From Alistipes senegalensis JC50 (GTDB lineage: Bacteria > Bacteroidota > Bacteroidia > Bacteroidales > Rikenellaceae): DNA of 64,000 bases. A program made the translations under genes and the position numbers. The stretch's first letter is position 1. Each line of letters opens with the position of its first letter. Shown here in pieces: positions 27,909 to 37,308 of this stretch. The DNA lies in contig NZ_CP102252.1 in assembly GCF_025145645.1 (NCBI RefSeq), forward strand, positions 1,302,001-1,366,000. Direction: 5' to 3'. The notes beneath the pieces are model-generated. The model was not told where the DNA came from. It saw only the letters and a list, made by a program, of their open reading frames with translations, and searched no databases.

Positions 27909-29021
27909 TCATACCTTAAGGAAAGTGTTTTTTCGATACAAGAAATAGAGAAACAGCCAGCAGAGCACGATATAACCTATATCGTAGATCACCGCCCCTA
28001 CTGTTTCACTGCATTTGGAAGCAAGTCCGCCGACGAAAAAATCGGACGCATAACGCAGTGGAATAATCCGCTGCGCCATATAAATCGTAATGGAATTCAA
28101 TCCGATAACCCGGAAAACGAACGTCCATCGTTTGTACCCGCACACGTCAATCAGGTAATAAAACAAGGCGGTCATCCCCAGCGAATAACCGGAGACCACG
28201 CAAGTGAACGAACTGCTCCATAAATTCTTGTTGACCGGCATGATAAGATTCCAGCACAAGCCCGCCGTCGTGATCGCCAGTGCGGCGACGGCCATATAGA
28301 ACGCTTTCCAAGAGCCAGAGAGCCCTCTCCGGCCATCGAGCAAAAATTCGCCGGTGAACATTCCGAATAGAGCCGATACGACTGCCGGCAGGGTGCTCAA
28401 TATCCCTTCCGGATCGAATGCCCCGTAAAGGATGTGTCCGGGAAGGTACTGTCGGTCAATCCATCCGGCCAGACACCCCTCCACCGAAAGCGGATCGGCA
28501 CCGACCGGAGCATCGGGGGCTACGACCAGGCCGAGCAGCAGTGAATAGCCTATTAGGATAATCCCGGCAACAGCTATCCGAGTTCTCACGCTGCAATACA
28601 CGCAGAGCAGTGCGGCGAACATCCAAGCCAAGCCGATCCGTCCCAGCACGCTTGCTATGCGCAACGAGGAGAAATTGAGCTCGAACAACCCGTTATAAAC
28701 CATTCCCAACAGGGCAAGAATCAGTCCGCGGCGGAAAATCCGGTCCAGAATCCGTTTTCTGCCGAATCCGCGTGCACGCTGTTTGGCCAGCGAGAAGGGG
28801 AACGCCACGCCTGCGATAAAAAGAAACAGAGGAAAGATCGTGTCTTGAATCGTTAGTCCATTCCACGCCGCATGCTGCATCTGCGACGCAAGCATATCGG
28901 TAAAAGATCCGGGCCACAGTGCGCACAACGAGGTCACGAGCCCTGAAAAGCCCATAATAAAGAACATATCGACCCCCCGCAGGGTGTCCAAAGATAAAAG
29001 TCGTCTGTTCGGGTTCATCAT
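27909..29021 (-). CDS. DUF5009 acyltransferase-like membrane protein (NagX-like)
   Basis: This protein of about 370 residues has around ten membrane helices. It starts MMNPNRRLLSLDTLRGVDMFFIMG and contains the conserved HAAWNGLTIQDTIFPLFLFI loop of COG4299/DUF5009. This family is related to heparan-alpha-glucosaminide N-acetyltransferase, and NagX members occur in N-acetylglucosamine regulons of Shewanella. Here it lies between GH20 and GH97 and may acetylate liberated amino sugar across the inner membrane. That role is inferred. I chose the ATG at 29021; the frame is open further upstream only as an overlap with the GH20 gene. Confidence 0.88.
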   Translation of the reverse strand: MMNPNRRLLSLDTLRGVDMFFIMGFSGLVTSLCALWPGSFTDMLASQMQHAAWNGLTIQDTIFPLFLFIAGVAFPFSLAKQRARGFGRKRILDRIFRRGLILALLGMVYNGLFELNFSSLRIASVLGRIGLAWMFAALLCVYCSVRTRIAVAGIILIGYSLLLGLVVAPDAPVGADPLSVEGCLAGWIDRQYLPGHILYGAFDPEGILSTLPAVVSALFGMFTGEFLLDGRRGLSGSWKAFYMAVAALAITTAGLCWNLIMPVNKNLWSSSFTCVVSGYSLGMTALFYYLIDVCGYKRWTFVFRVIGLNSITIYMAQRIIPLRYASDFFVGGLASKCSETVGAVIYDIGYIVLCWLFLYFLYRKNTFLKV

Positions 29022-29050
29022 CGCAGTATATTTAGCACCGGTAGACCGAT

Positions 29051-30637
29051 TTATTCGCCCGTTCCATCGAAGAAATAGGAGGCGTAGCGATAGCCGCATT
29101 TGTCGTAAAGTTTCCGGAATACCGTCATGCGCCGGGTGAAATCCCCGAAATCGCGGCGGTCGCAGGCCCATCCCACCTCCGCTAATGCGGCCAGCCGCGG
29201 CAAGGCCATATGCTGTGCATGGGCAAAAGAAGCGATATATTCCGTCCATATATTCCCTTGTACTCCCTGAATACAGGATTGTTCCGCTGAAGAAAGACGG
29301 TCATAGGGATCGAACGAATAAACCTTACGAACCGGCACGTAACCGCCGATACCGAGTGGTTCGAGGCGCTCCGGCTCCTGCGTCTGAAAATAATCGAGAT
29401 AACAATGCGTGTTGGGGGTCATGATCACCTGATTCCCAGCCTTGGCAGCGGCAACGCCGCCATCGGCACCGCGCCACGACATAATCGTAGCCGTCTTTGA
29501 AATCCCTCCTTCGAGTATTTCGTCCCACCCGATCAGATTGCGCCCCCGGGCGTTGAGCCATTTTTCAATCCGATGGACAAAATAACTCTGCAATTCGTTT
29601 TCATGCTCTAACCGCTCATTACGGATACGCTGCTGACAGGCGGGACAGCTCGTCCAACTCTGTTTGGGACACTCATCCCCGCCGATATGGATATATTCCG
29701 AGGGAAACAGTTCACACACCTCTGCAAGCACGTTCTCCATGAATTCGAACGTCGAATCCTTGCCCGCGCAATAAACTTCCGGGAATACACCCCATCGCGT
29801 CCGTACTATATACCCCTCACCGGCACACCCTAGCCAGGGATAGGCCGCCAGTGCCGCCGAGGCATGTCCCGGCATCTCGATTTCAGGGATGACCGTAATG
29901 AACCGTTCGGCCGCATAGGCTACGACGTCACGAATTTGTCGCTGCGTATAGTATCCTCCCGAAGGTATGCCGTCGTAGATATTCGTATTGCGTCCAAGGA
30001 CTGTTTCGGCTCGCCGTGACCCCACTTTCGTCAATTCGGGATAATGCCTGATCTCGATACGCCATCCCTGGTCGTCGGTCAGATGCCAGTGAAAACGGTT
30101 GAGTTTGTGGAGTGCCAATATGTCGATGAACGTTTTGATCTCGTCAACCGTGAAGAAATGACGGCAGCAGTCGAGCATGGCGCCACGATAAGCGAAACAA
30201 GGTTCATCCTCCACATGCACTGCCGGAAGTCGCATACCATACTGCGAGATAAGTTGACGCAAGCTCTGCAATCCGTAGAAGAGTCCCGAAGGGGAACCGC
30301 CCGTCACGGCGACACGCCCTTGGCCGATGTCGAGCGAATAGGCCTCCGCCCTGAGCGCCGGATCGATCCCGAGTACGATGCCGCTTTCGGAAATTCCGGA
30401 AACTTTCAGCCGAAGTCCATGTTCCCGGCAAATATCCCGCACAAAGAGTTCCGCGACACTCCGCAACGCTTTAGCCCCGCCGGGTACAGCGATCCGCGAT
30501 CCGGCGGAGAGCACCGCTCCTTCGCCAGTTGCGTAAGCGATGTGCTGAGGCATGGGAACGATCGCGGGAGAATCCGCCGCTCGGGTTTCCGTAAATGAAA
30601 CAGCAAGCGCCATGACGGCAAAAAAAACATTTTTCAT
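29051..30637 (-). CDS. GH20 beta-N-acetylhexosaminidase
   Basis: This 528-residue protein has a signal peptide (MKNVFFAVMALAVSFTETRA) and no lipobox, so it is probably periplasmic. It has the GH20b domain (about 22-145) and the catalytic barrel (about 148-500), with the Asp-Glu pair D321-E322 in HIGGDECPK. It lacks the C-terminal sandwich of the other two GH20s and belongs to a different branch of the family. It acts as an exo-enzyme on terminal GlcNAc or GalNAc. It is 22 bases behind the GH3 stop. The ATG at 30637 is fixed by the signal peptide. Confidence 0.93.
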   Translation of the reverse strand: MKNVFFAVMALAVSFTETRAADSPAIVPMPQHIAYATGEGAVLSAGSRIAVPGGAKALRSVAELFVRDICREHGLRLKVSGISESGIVLGIDPALRAEAYSLDIGQGRVAVTGGSPSGLFYGLQSLRQLISQYGMRLPAVHVEDEPCFAYRGAMLDCCRHFFTVDEIKTFIDILALHKLNRFHWHLTDDQGWRIEIRHYPELTKVGSRRAETVLGRNTNIYDGIPSGGYYTQRQIRDVVAYAAERFITVIPEIEMPGHASAALAAYPWLGCAGEGYIVRTRWGVFPEVYCAGKDSTFEFMENVLAEVCELFPSEYIHIGGDECPKQSWTSCPACQQRIRNERLEHENELQSYFVHRIEKWLNARGRNLIGWDEILEGGISKTATIMSWRGADGGVAAAKAGNQVIMTPNTHCYLDYFQTQEPERLEPLGIGGYVPVRKVYSFDPYDRLSSAEQSCIQGVQGNIWTEYIASFAHAQHMALPRLAALAEVGWACDRRDFGDFTRRMTVFRKLYDKCGYRYASYFFDGTGE

Positions 30638-30659
30638 ATCGGTATGTTTTAGAACGGTT

Positions 30660-32978
30660 TCAGGGAATGTTAGGGGTGTCCCACACCCGGGTTTCCACGC
30701 ATCGGACGAACAGGGTCTCCGTACCCATACGGATCCGGAAATCGCCCTTTTCGAGCCGCCAGCGACCGTCATAACCGACAAACGCCAGATCGGATGCCGG
30801 TATCGAAAGCGTCACCGTACGGGTTTCGCCCGGTTCAAGGGAGATCTTCTCGAAATTGCGCAGCCGGATCACGTCAGGCGTCAGGCTTGCCACCAAATCG
30901 CTCGACCAGAGCAATACGGCCTCCTTGCCCGCGCAGTCGCCTGTATTGGAGATATCGACCGTGAACGAAAGCGTATCTCCGGCCCGAAATTCCGTAAGGT
31001 TAGCCCGCAGATTTCCGTATTCGAATGTAGTGTAACTCAATCCGTGGCAGAAAGGCCATTGCACGTCCATCACGGCATCGTAGTTGTATTCGCCCTCCAT
31101 CGTACCCCTTTTCTGACAGGGTTTGTAGTCATAGGTGGCCAACGCATCGGGCCAGCGCGGATAGGTAAAGGGAAGCCGGGCGCTGAAGTTCGCATCCCCG
31201 GCAAGCAGATTGGCCAGTGCGTCACCCCCGTAATTGCCGGGCAGCAGAATATCGACGACAGCCTGCGCCAACGGCTCTATATCGCCGATCAGACGCGGCC
31301 GGCCCTCGTTCAACACCAATACGAGGGGTTTCCCCGTAGACGCCAGTTCGCGGACCAGTTTTTTCTGGTTTTGCGACAGGTTCAGATCATTCATGTTGCC
31401 CGGAGTTTCACAATAGGAGTTCTCGCCGATGCAGACGACAATCACGTCTGCATCGGCCGCTGCCGAGACTGCTTCGCCGATTCCCCGCACACGCTCCACC
31501 TGCCAATTCTCCGAGGGGGTGCCGTATTCTACGCCTGGAATCCAGGTAACATGATCGAATTTACGCGCCAAGGCCTCGTAAATCGTATTGTAACGATCTG
31601 CAAACTCATCGCAACGCTCACCCTGCCAGGTGTAAGACCAGCCGCCGTTGAGACAGCGCATGGAATTGGCATTGGGGCCGGTGAGCAGGATGCGCGCCGA
31701 CTTCGGGAGGGGTAGCAGACCTCCGTCGTTTTTGAGCAGCACCTCCGACTCTTCGGCAGCTTGCAAAGCCACGGCGGCGAATTCATCACTCGCGAAACGA
31801 TCGAACTTCGAAGTGTCCGGGAACGGCTCTTCGAACAACCCGATGCGCATTTTCAACCGCAAAATCCGACGAACGGCATCATCGATGCGTCTTTCGGAAA
31901 CCAGCCCTTCCTCGACCAGTTCACGGAGATAGACGCAGAAATCCCGGTCCAAAGGGACCATGGCCATATCGATCCCGGCATTTATAGCGATCCGAACCGC
32001 ATCCTTGCGGCTCTCGGCGATATGATCCCGCTCATATAGATTGTAAATATCATTCCAATCCGTAACGATCACCCCGTCCCAGTTCAGTTCTTCCTTCAAC
32101 CACCCCGTGAGCAACTCGCGGTTGGCATGAAAGGGTATACCGTCGTTGTTGGACGAGTTGACCATCAACGACAGCGCCCCGGCCCGGATACATTCGAGAA
32201 AGGGGGCAAAATATTTTTCGCGCAGGGCGTTGCGCGTAACGGACGAAGGCGTTCGGTCCTTGCCCGACACGGGGACGCCGTAGGCCATGAAATGCTTCAA
32301 ACAAGCAGCCACCCGATACATCCCGATCCGATTGGGATCATCGCCCTGCAAACCGCGCACGGAAGCCGCCGCCAACCGGGAATTGACACAAACATCCTCT
32401 CCGTAACTCTCCCACATCCTCGACCATCGGGGATCGCGTCCCAAATCCATCACCGGCGCAAAATTCCACAGAATGGCACAGGCACGGGTTTCATAAGCCG
32501 AAATCTCCGACGAACGGCGCATCAGTTCACAGTTCAGCGCGGCACCCATGTTGATCCCCTGCGGAAAAAAGGTTGCACCGCGGGTGTAGGAAGCACCGTG
32601 CATTTGATCGACACCGTAAATGCAGGGAATCCCCAGGCAGTCGAGCGAACGACGCTGAATCCTACCGATAATCTGCGTCCATGCCTCCCGGGACTGCGCC
32701 TCATCGAACGGTACGTTGAGAATCGACCCGACTTTGTAATGTCCGATGACCGTATCGAGCAGCTCATCGCTGATGAACGGATGCCCGGAATCATTCATAT
32801 CGGTCACCATGCTGACGGTCAACTGACACATTTGGCCGATTTTCTCTTCAAGCGTCAGGCGGCCGAGTATCTTTTCAATCCGGGTTTCGATCTTCGCATC
32901 GGGCCGGATAGCGGGCGGCACTGCTGCAAACAGCGCATTGCAGCCCATACAAATCAACAAACAAGCTATTATTTTCAT
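30660..32978 (-). CDS. GH3 beta-glycosidase
   Basis: This 772-residue protein has a signal peptide, a GH3 N-terminal barrel (about 35-385), a C-terminal alpha/beta domain (about 415-640), and a fibronectin-III-like domain (about 680-750). The nucleophile is D307 in VIVTDWND, and the substrate-site CLKHFMAYG is present. It resembles the BglX-type periplasmic beta-glucosidases, but the sugar specificity (Glc, Xyl or other) is uncertain. The next gene upstream ends 4 bases before it, so they are one transcript. Confidence 0.92.
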   Translation of the reverse strand: MKIIACLLICMGCNALFAAVPPAIRPDAKIETRIEKILGRLTLEEKIGQMCQLTVSMVTDMNDSGHPFISDELLDTVIGHYKVGSILNVPFDEAQSREAWTQIIGRIQRRSLDCLGIPCIYGVDQMHGASYTRGATFFPQGINMGAALNCELMRRSSEISAYETRACAILWNFAPVMDLGRDPRWSRMWESYGEDVCVNSRLAAASVRGLQGDDPNRIGMYRVAACLKHFMAYGVPVSGKDRTPSSVTRNALREKYFAPFLECIRAGALSLMVNSSNNDGIPFHANRELLTGWLKEELNWDGVIVTDWNDIYNLYERDHIAESRKDAVRIAINAGIDMAMVPLDRDFCVYLRELVEEGLVSERRIDDAVRRILRLKMRIGLFEEPFPDTSKFDRFASDEFAAVALQAAEESEVLLKNDGGLLPLPKSARILLTGPNANSMRCLNGGWSYTWQGERCDEFADRYNTIYEALARKFDHVTWIPGVEYGTPSENWQVERVRGIGEAVSAAADADVIVVCIGENSYCETPGNMNDLNLSQNQKKLVRELASTGKPLVLVLNEGRPRLIGDIEPLAQAVVDILLPGNYGGDALANLLAGDANFSARLPFTYPRWPDALATYDYKPCQKRGTMEGEYNYDAVMDVQWPFCHGLSYTTFEYGNLRANLTEFRAGDTLSFTVDISNTGDCAGKEAVLLWSSDLVASLTPDVIRLRNFEKISLEPGETRTVTLSIPASDLAFVGYDGRWRLEKGDFRIRMGTETLFVRCVETRVWDTPNIP

Positions 32979-32982
32979 TGCA

Positions 32983-35313
32983 TCAGAATTTGAGTCGTCG
33001 CAGGGGCTCCTGCGGTTTCAGTACGTCATACACCTTGCGCTCGGAAGCTTTGGCGACAAAAGGCAGCCGCTGGACAATGTCGTCGGCAGAACGCCCCAGT
33101 TCGGCCATATAGCGCCCCGAATCGACGACAAACGCCGAAATATGCTCGTCGAACGAGGCTAGATCGGCAGCCGCGAAACGAAGGGTCAGCGCCTGCGACT
33201 CCCCGGGCTGCAATTCCCGGCTTTTGGCAAAAGCCCTCAATTCGCGCACGGGCTTCGGCAGTGCCCCCTGCGGGGCTGCAACATAAAGTTCAACGACCTC
33301 CCGTCCGGCGCGCGAACCTGTATTGGTTACACGGAGCGTTACCGCATAATCCGTCCCGGAACGCCTGACGGCCGCATCCGTCCACTCGAAGGTCGTATAC
33401 CCCAAACCGTAGCCGAAAGGATAGGACACCGCCTCCGGAGCATGGGTCGAGAAATAGCGGTAACCCACCCAGATATCCTCCTCGTAACAGGTGAATCCCA
33501 GGTTTCGCAGGTGCCGTTCCGGGGCGTCGTCGGCCCAATCGCCGCGGCGTCCCCGATAGTCGAGCGGAAAATTCTTCGATGACGGATGATCCGAATAATC
33601 CGCCGGAAAAGTCATCGGCAGCCTTCCCGAAGGCGATACGTGGCCGCTCAAAACATCAGCCATGGCATTCCCGGCTTCCAAACCTCCCTGCCAGGCCAAC
33701 AGGATAGCGTCGGGAAGTTCCTTCCACGACATGGTTTCGATCACGCCGCCGATATTGAGCACCACGACCACCTTCTTACCCGCGGCATGAAACGCCGAGC
33801 AGACCGATTCGAGCAGTTCCCGTTCGGCTTCCGTCAGGTAGAAATCCGATGTAGGACGATCGTTGTATTCACCCGAATTGCGGCCTAAGGCAACGATGGC
33901 CGCATCGCTGTCCGCCGCACGCGAAGCGATGAATTCCGGCGTCAGCGTCGTTTCGGGGACAAACCACTTTTCGCCCAAATAACGCAGGGCGTTCTGCTCC
34001 GCGAGCAGTGCCTCACCGAAAGACATGTATTTTGCATAGAGATCTGCCGTACGGGTGTTAAGCCGGAATCCGGCGTTGCGCAAACCTTCGTCCAAATCGA
34101 CCGTATAGGCTTTGTTGACGTGTCCGGCGCCCGTACCTCCGGCAATGCAGTCATAGGCATTGACTCCGAACACCGAGAGATTACATCCTGCGGCAAGTGG
34201 TAAAGCAGCGCCTTCGTTGCGGAGCAAAACCATGCCTTCCGCTGCCACCTGACGCGATACGGCAGCATGTGCTTCCAAGTCGGGAGTCTCCGACACGGCT
34301 TGTTTCCGGAAACGGGGCGTCCGCAGAATATATTCGAGTACACGGGTCACACACCGGTCAACATCCGCCTCGGCGAGTCTCCCGCTGCGCACCGCTTCTA
34401 CAATCTCTCTCGCCTGAGCCGGTTCTCCCGGCATCATCAGGTCGTTGCCGGCATGTACTTGTGCCACGGTGTTACGTTTTCCGATCCAGTCCGACACGAC
34501 AAGACCTTCGTAGCCCCATTCGTCGCGCAGAACAGTGGTCAGCAACTCGCGGCTCTCCTGCGTATAAGGTCCGTTGATACGATTGTAGGACGACATGACC
34601 GTCCACGGACGCCCCTCCTTGACGGCGATCTCGAATCCTCGCAGATAAATCTCACGCAACGCACGTTGCGACACCCGGGCGTCATTCTGTAAGCGCATCG
34701 ACTCTTGGTTGTTGGCCGCAAAGTGCTTGACCGAAGTCCCTACGCCTTGCGACTGAATGCCCCGCACCATCGCCGCGCCGCATTTGCCGCTCAGCAACGG
34801 GTCCTCGGAATAATATTCGAAATTGCGGCCGCAGAGCGGATGGCGGTGGATGTTCATACCCGGACCGAGAATCACGTCGCAGCCATATTCGAGCACCTCG
34901 TTACCCATCGCTGCGCCACAGCGTTCAATAGCCGCCTCGTCCCAGGTCGAGGCGAGCATCGTGCCGATCGGAAAAGCCGTACAGAAATAAGTCCGTGCAT
35001 CTCCTGCACGTTCCGGATCGATACGAAGGCCCGCAGGACCGTCGGCCATCACCGTTGTCGGAATGCCGTAGGATTCCAAAGAGCGGGTAGTTCCGGCCGA
35101 ACCGGGAACTGTTTTCAACGTGCGGCCCGTTACAGCGCCCTCGCCAGCGTAACCCTCCATTGAGGTTCCCACCAGCAGGCCGGCCTTCTCCTCAAGGCTC
35201 ATAGCCGCAACGATCTTCCGGACCGGAGCCTCGCCCAACCGGGGCTTTGCAGACGGAACCGCCACGACCAGCGTCACGGGAAACAAAAACAGTGCGATCA
35301 GTAGTTTTTTCAT
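32983..35313 (-). CDS. GH3 beta-glycosidase, second paralogue
   Basis: This 776-residue protein has a signal peptide (MKKLLIALFLFPVTLVVAVP). It has the GH3 barrel with VMADGPAGLRID and SVKHFAANNQE, and the nucleophile D275 in LVVSDWIG. The C-terminal alpha/beta domain and fibronectin-like end follow. It belongs to the BglB/thermostable beta-glucosidase-like branch without a PA14 insert, so it is not a close duplicate of the neighbouring GH3. It is likely periplasmic and removes terminal beta-linked sugars. Confidence 0.92.
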   Translation of the reverse strand: MKKLLIALFLFPVTLVVAVPSAKPRLGEAPVRKIVAAMSLEEKAGLLVGTSMEGYAGEGAVTGRTLKTVPGSAGTTRSLESYGIPTTVMADGPAGLRIDPERAGDARTYFCTAFPIGTMLASTWDEAAIERCGAAMGNEVLEYGCDVILGPGMNIHRHPLCGRNFEYYSEDPLLSGKCGAAMVRGIQSQGVGTSVKHFAANNQESMRLQNDARVSQRALREIYLRGFEIAVKEGRPWTVMSSYNRINGPYTQESRELLTTVLRDEWGYEGLVVSDWIGKRNTVAQVHAGNDLMMPGEPAQAREIVEAVRSGRLAEADVDRCVTRVLEYILRTPRFRKQAVSETPDLEAHAAVSRQVAAEGMVLLRNEGAALPLAAGCNLSVFGVNAYDCIAGGTGAGHVNKAYTVDLDEGLRNAGFRLNTRTADLYAKYMSFGEALLAEQNALRYLGEKWFVPETTLTPEFIASRAADSDAAIVALGRNSGEYNDRPTSDFYLTEAERELLESVCSAFHAAGKKVVVVLNIGGVIETMSWKELPDAILLAWQGGLEAGNAMADVLSGHVSPSGRLPMTFPADYSDHPSSKNFPLDYRGRRGDWADDAPERHLRNLGFTCYEEDIWVGYRYFSTHAPEAVSYPFGYGLGYTTFEWTDAAVRRSGTDYAVTLRVTNTGSRAGREVVELYVAAPQGALPKPVRELRAFAKSRELQPGESQALTLRFAAADLASFDEHISAFVVDSGRYMAELGRSADDIVQRLPFVAKASERKVYDVLKPQEPLRRLKF

Positions 35314-35323
35314 AAAGTATCAA

Positions 35324-37177
35324 TTAACGGTCTGTCGAGGCGTATACCTCGGGAGTATTCAGATAAGTATAGTAATTATCGACATTGCGGCGGGCATCGA
35401 CATAGAGTTCCGTCATGGTCCCCTCCATCCTGCCTGCGACAAAGAGCGCCGCCCGGACGGTTGTCCCCGCTTTCACGACAAAAGGCCCGTCGTAAAGGTC
35501 TGATCCGGGAACCGGGGCCGTACCGTCCAAAGTATAGCGTACTTCGGCGGGATATTTCTCCGTGTCGAGCGTCACCCGGGCCTTTTTGCCTTCGGAAAGC
35601 ATCTGAGCCGTAATCACAACGTCGTCGCTCAATGGAAAAGCATTGATTCCCCGCGCATGCAGCAACGATACATGAACATTGATACGACGACGGAAATCAT
35701 TCCACTCACGTCGCTCCCGGGGAGTCCAGGCAAGTTCGGAAACTGCCAGCAAACGCGGGAAAATCATGTATTCCAAATGTTTTTCCGTTTCTATAAACTC
35801 GGTCCATGTGCAACCCTGTACCCCGATGACGTGCTCTTTGCCGCCGTCATAGATATATTCGACCGAATCCGGCGAAACGAATTCACCGCGAATTATCGAT
35901 TCATTGTCGGCCGCCTTTGCAGGGGTATCGGGGACGGGATGAAAACCGTACATCTTCCGAATCGGCGAGAAACCGCCCATCGCGCGCGGCTGTGTATGAG
36001 GATCGGCTTGATACCAGTCGAAATAGAGGATCTCGCCCGGCGACATGACCACATCGTAACCGCGGTTGGCCGCCTCGATGCCTCCTCGCTGCCCCCTGTA
36101 GGAAATTACCGTAGAGGTGGATCGCAGGTTGTTCTTCAGGATTTCATCCCATCCGATCATCGTGCGTCCGTGTTCCGCCAGAAACTTTTCGGCGTGTTCG
36201 ACCAGATAGCATTGCACCTGGTCCACTCCGCCCAACTCCCTGGCCAGATGCCGGCATCTGGGACAGCTCTTCCAAGCTGTCCGGTCGGCCTCGTCGCCGC
36301 CGATATGGATGTATTTCGAGGGGAACAACTCCAGAACCTCGGTCAGGACCTCGTCCATAAATTTCAACGACAGCGGATTGCCGACGCAAAACTCGCCGGA
36401 AGTATAGGCCCGGCCCGAGCAGCAGAGCTCCGGATAAGCTGCGAAAACCTCGTCGGAGTGCCCCGGGAACTCAATTTCCGGAATCACCTCGATGAAGCGT
36501 TCGGCAGCATAGGCAACGATTCTGCGAATTTCCTCTTTCGTATAGTAACCGCCATAGGCCCCCGGGGTGTCCTCGGGTACATAATGCCTGTCGCCGTAAC
36601 TCCACCATTCGAGCCAGTCGGACTCCGTACGGAATGCTCCCAGCCGGGTCAGCAGCGGATAAGCGTCGATCCTGATGCGCCAGCCGCCGTTATCCGCCAG
36701 GTGGAAATGAAATTTGTTAAGCTTGTACCGTGCCATTTCATCGAGGAGCCGGAATATCGTTTCAACGGGGAAAAAGTGCCGCGAAACATCGAGATGAATA
36801 CCCCGATAACCGAAACAGGGATTATCGATGATTTCCACGCAGGGAATCCCCTGTGCGGTCGCCAACAGGCACAGCGTCTGCCGGCCGTAGAACAGTCCCG
36901 CGGAATCCAGGGCCGTAAGGTCAATGCCCCGGCGAGTCACTTTCAGCCGGTAACCCTCCGGACGAATCTCCGGAGCCGAAGGATCGATTCGGCAGGCAAC
37001 GTACCCATCGCCTGCACGCTCCACGAATCGGGCGCTGTCCGTTTCAAAGTAACCTCCCGTAAAGGTTGCCTCCTGCGGCATCGGCACCAGAATCATTTCG
37101 CCGACAGATCTCCGGCAGGCAGTGCCGAAGAACGAAAGAGCGACAATGGAGATTGCAAAAATGAGTTTCATAATCAT
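35324..37177 (-). CDS. GH20 beta-N-acetylhexosaminidase lipoprotein
   Basis: This 617-residue lipoprotein has lipobox GTAC (Cys21). It has the GH20b domain, the barrel with D295-E296 in HIGGDE, and a C-terminal CHB_HEX_C sandwich (YPAEVRYTLDGTAPVPGSDL). It aligns over its full length with the enzyme at 5273-7150, so the two ends of the minus-strand locus carry sister enzymes. It is the first gene of the second block. A motif at 37261-37285 shared with the SusC upstream region lies about 85 bases before it. MIM gives two starts 6 bases apart. Confidence 0.93.
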   Translation of the reverse strand: MIMKLIFAISIVALSFFGTACRRSVGEMILVPMPQEATFTGGYFETDSARFVERAGDGYVACRIDPSAPEIRPEGYRLKVTRRGIDLTALDSAGLFYGRQTLCLLATAQGIPCVEIIDNPCFGYRGIHLDVSRHFFPVETIFRLLDEMARYKLNKFHFHLADNGGWRIRIDAYPLLTRLGAFRTESDWLEWWSYGDRHYVPEDTPGAYGGYYTKEEIRRIVAYAAERFIEVIPEIEFPGHSDEVFAAYPELCCSGRAYTSGEFCVGNPLSLKFMDEVLTEVLELFPSKYIHIGGDEADRTAWKSCPRCRHLARELGGVDQVQCYLVEHAEKFLAEHGRTMIGWDEILKNNLRSTSTVISYRGQRGGIEAANRGYDVVMSPGEILYFDWYQADPHTQPRAMGGFSPIRKMYGFHPVPDTPAKAADNESIIRGEFVSPDSVEYIYDGGKEHVIGVQGCTWTEFIETEKHLEYMIFPRLLAVSELAWTPRERREWNDFRRRINVHVSLLHARGINAFPLSDDVVITAQMLSEGKKARVTLDTEKYPAEVRYTLDGTAPVPGSDLYDGPFVVKAGTTVRAALFVAGRMEGTMTELYVDARRNVDNYYTYLNTPEVYASTDR

Positions 37178-37260
37178 ATCCTATGGATTGAGCCGATTCC
37201 ATCCACTCTGCCGGGACAAAATCTACCGGGTACGAAAATACTCCTGACATGGATCATGCA

Positions 37261-37285
37261 GGTCGAATTTTTACCGAAAAACGGT
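37261..37285. promoter_or_regulatory. Shared upstream motif, possible regulator site
   Basis: The stretch begins GGTCGAATTTTTACCG and continues AAAAACGG. It matches the motif at 21968-21994 in the same orientation with few changes. It lies between the regulator stop and the GH20 start of the second block. Confidence 0.4.
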
Positions 37286-37308
37286 TGTAGGCCCGCTTCT
37301 GCGGACAA

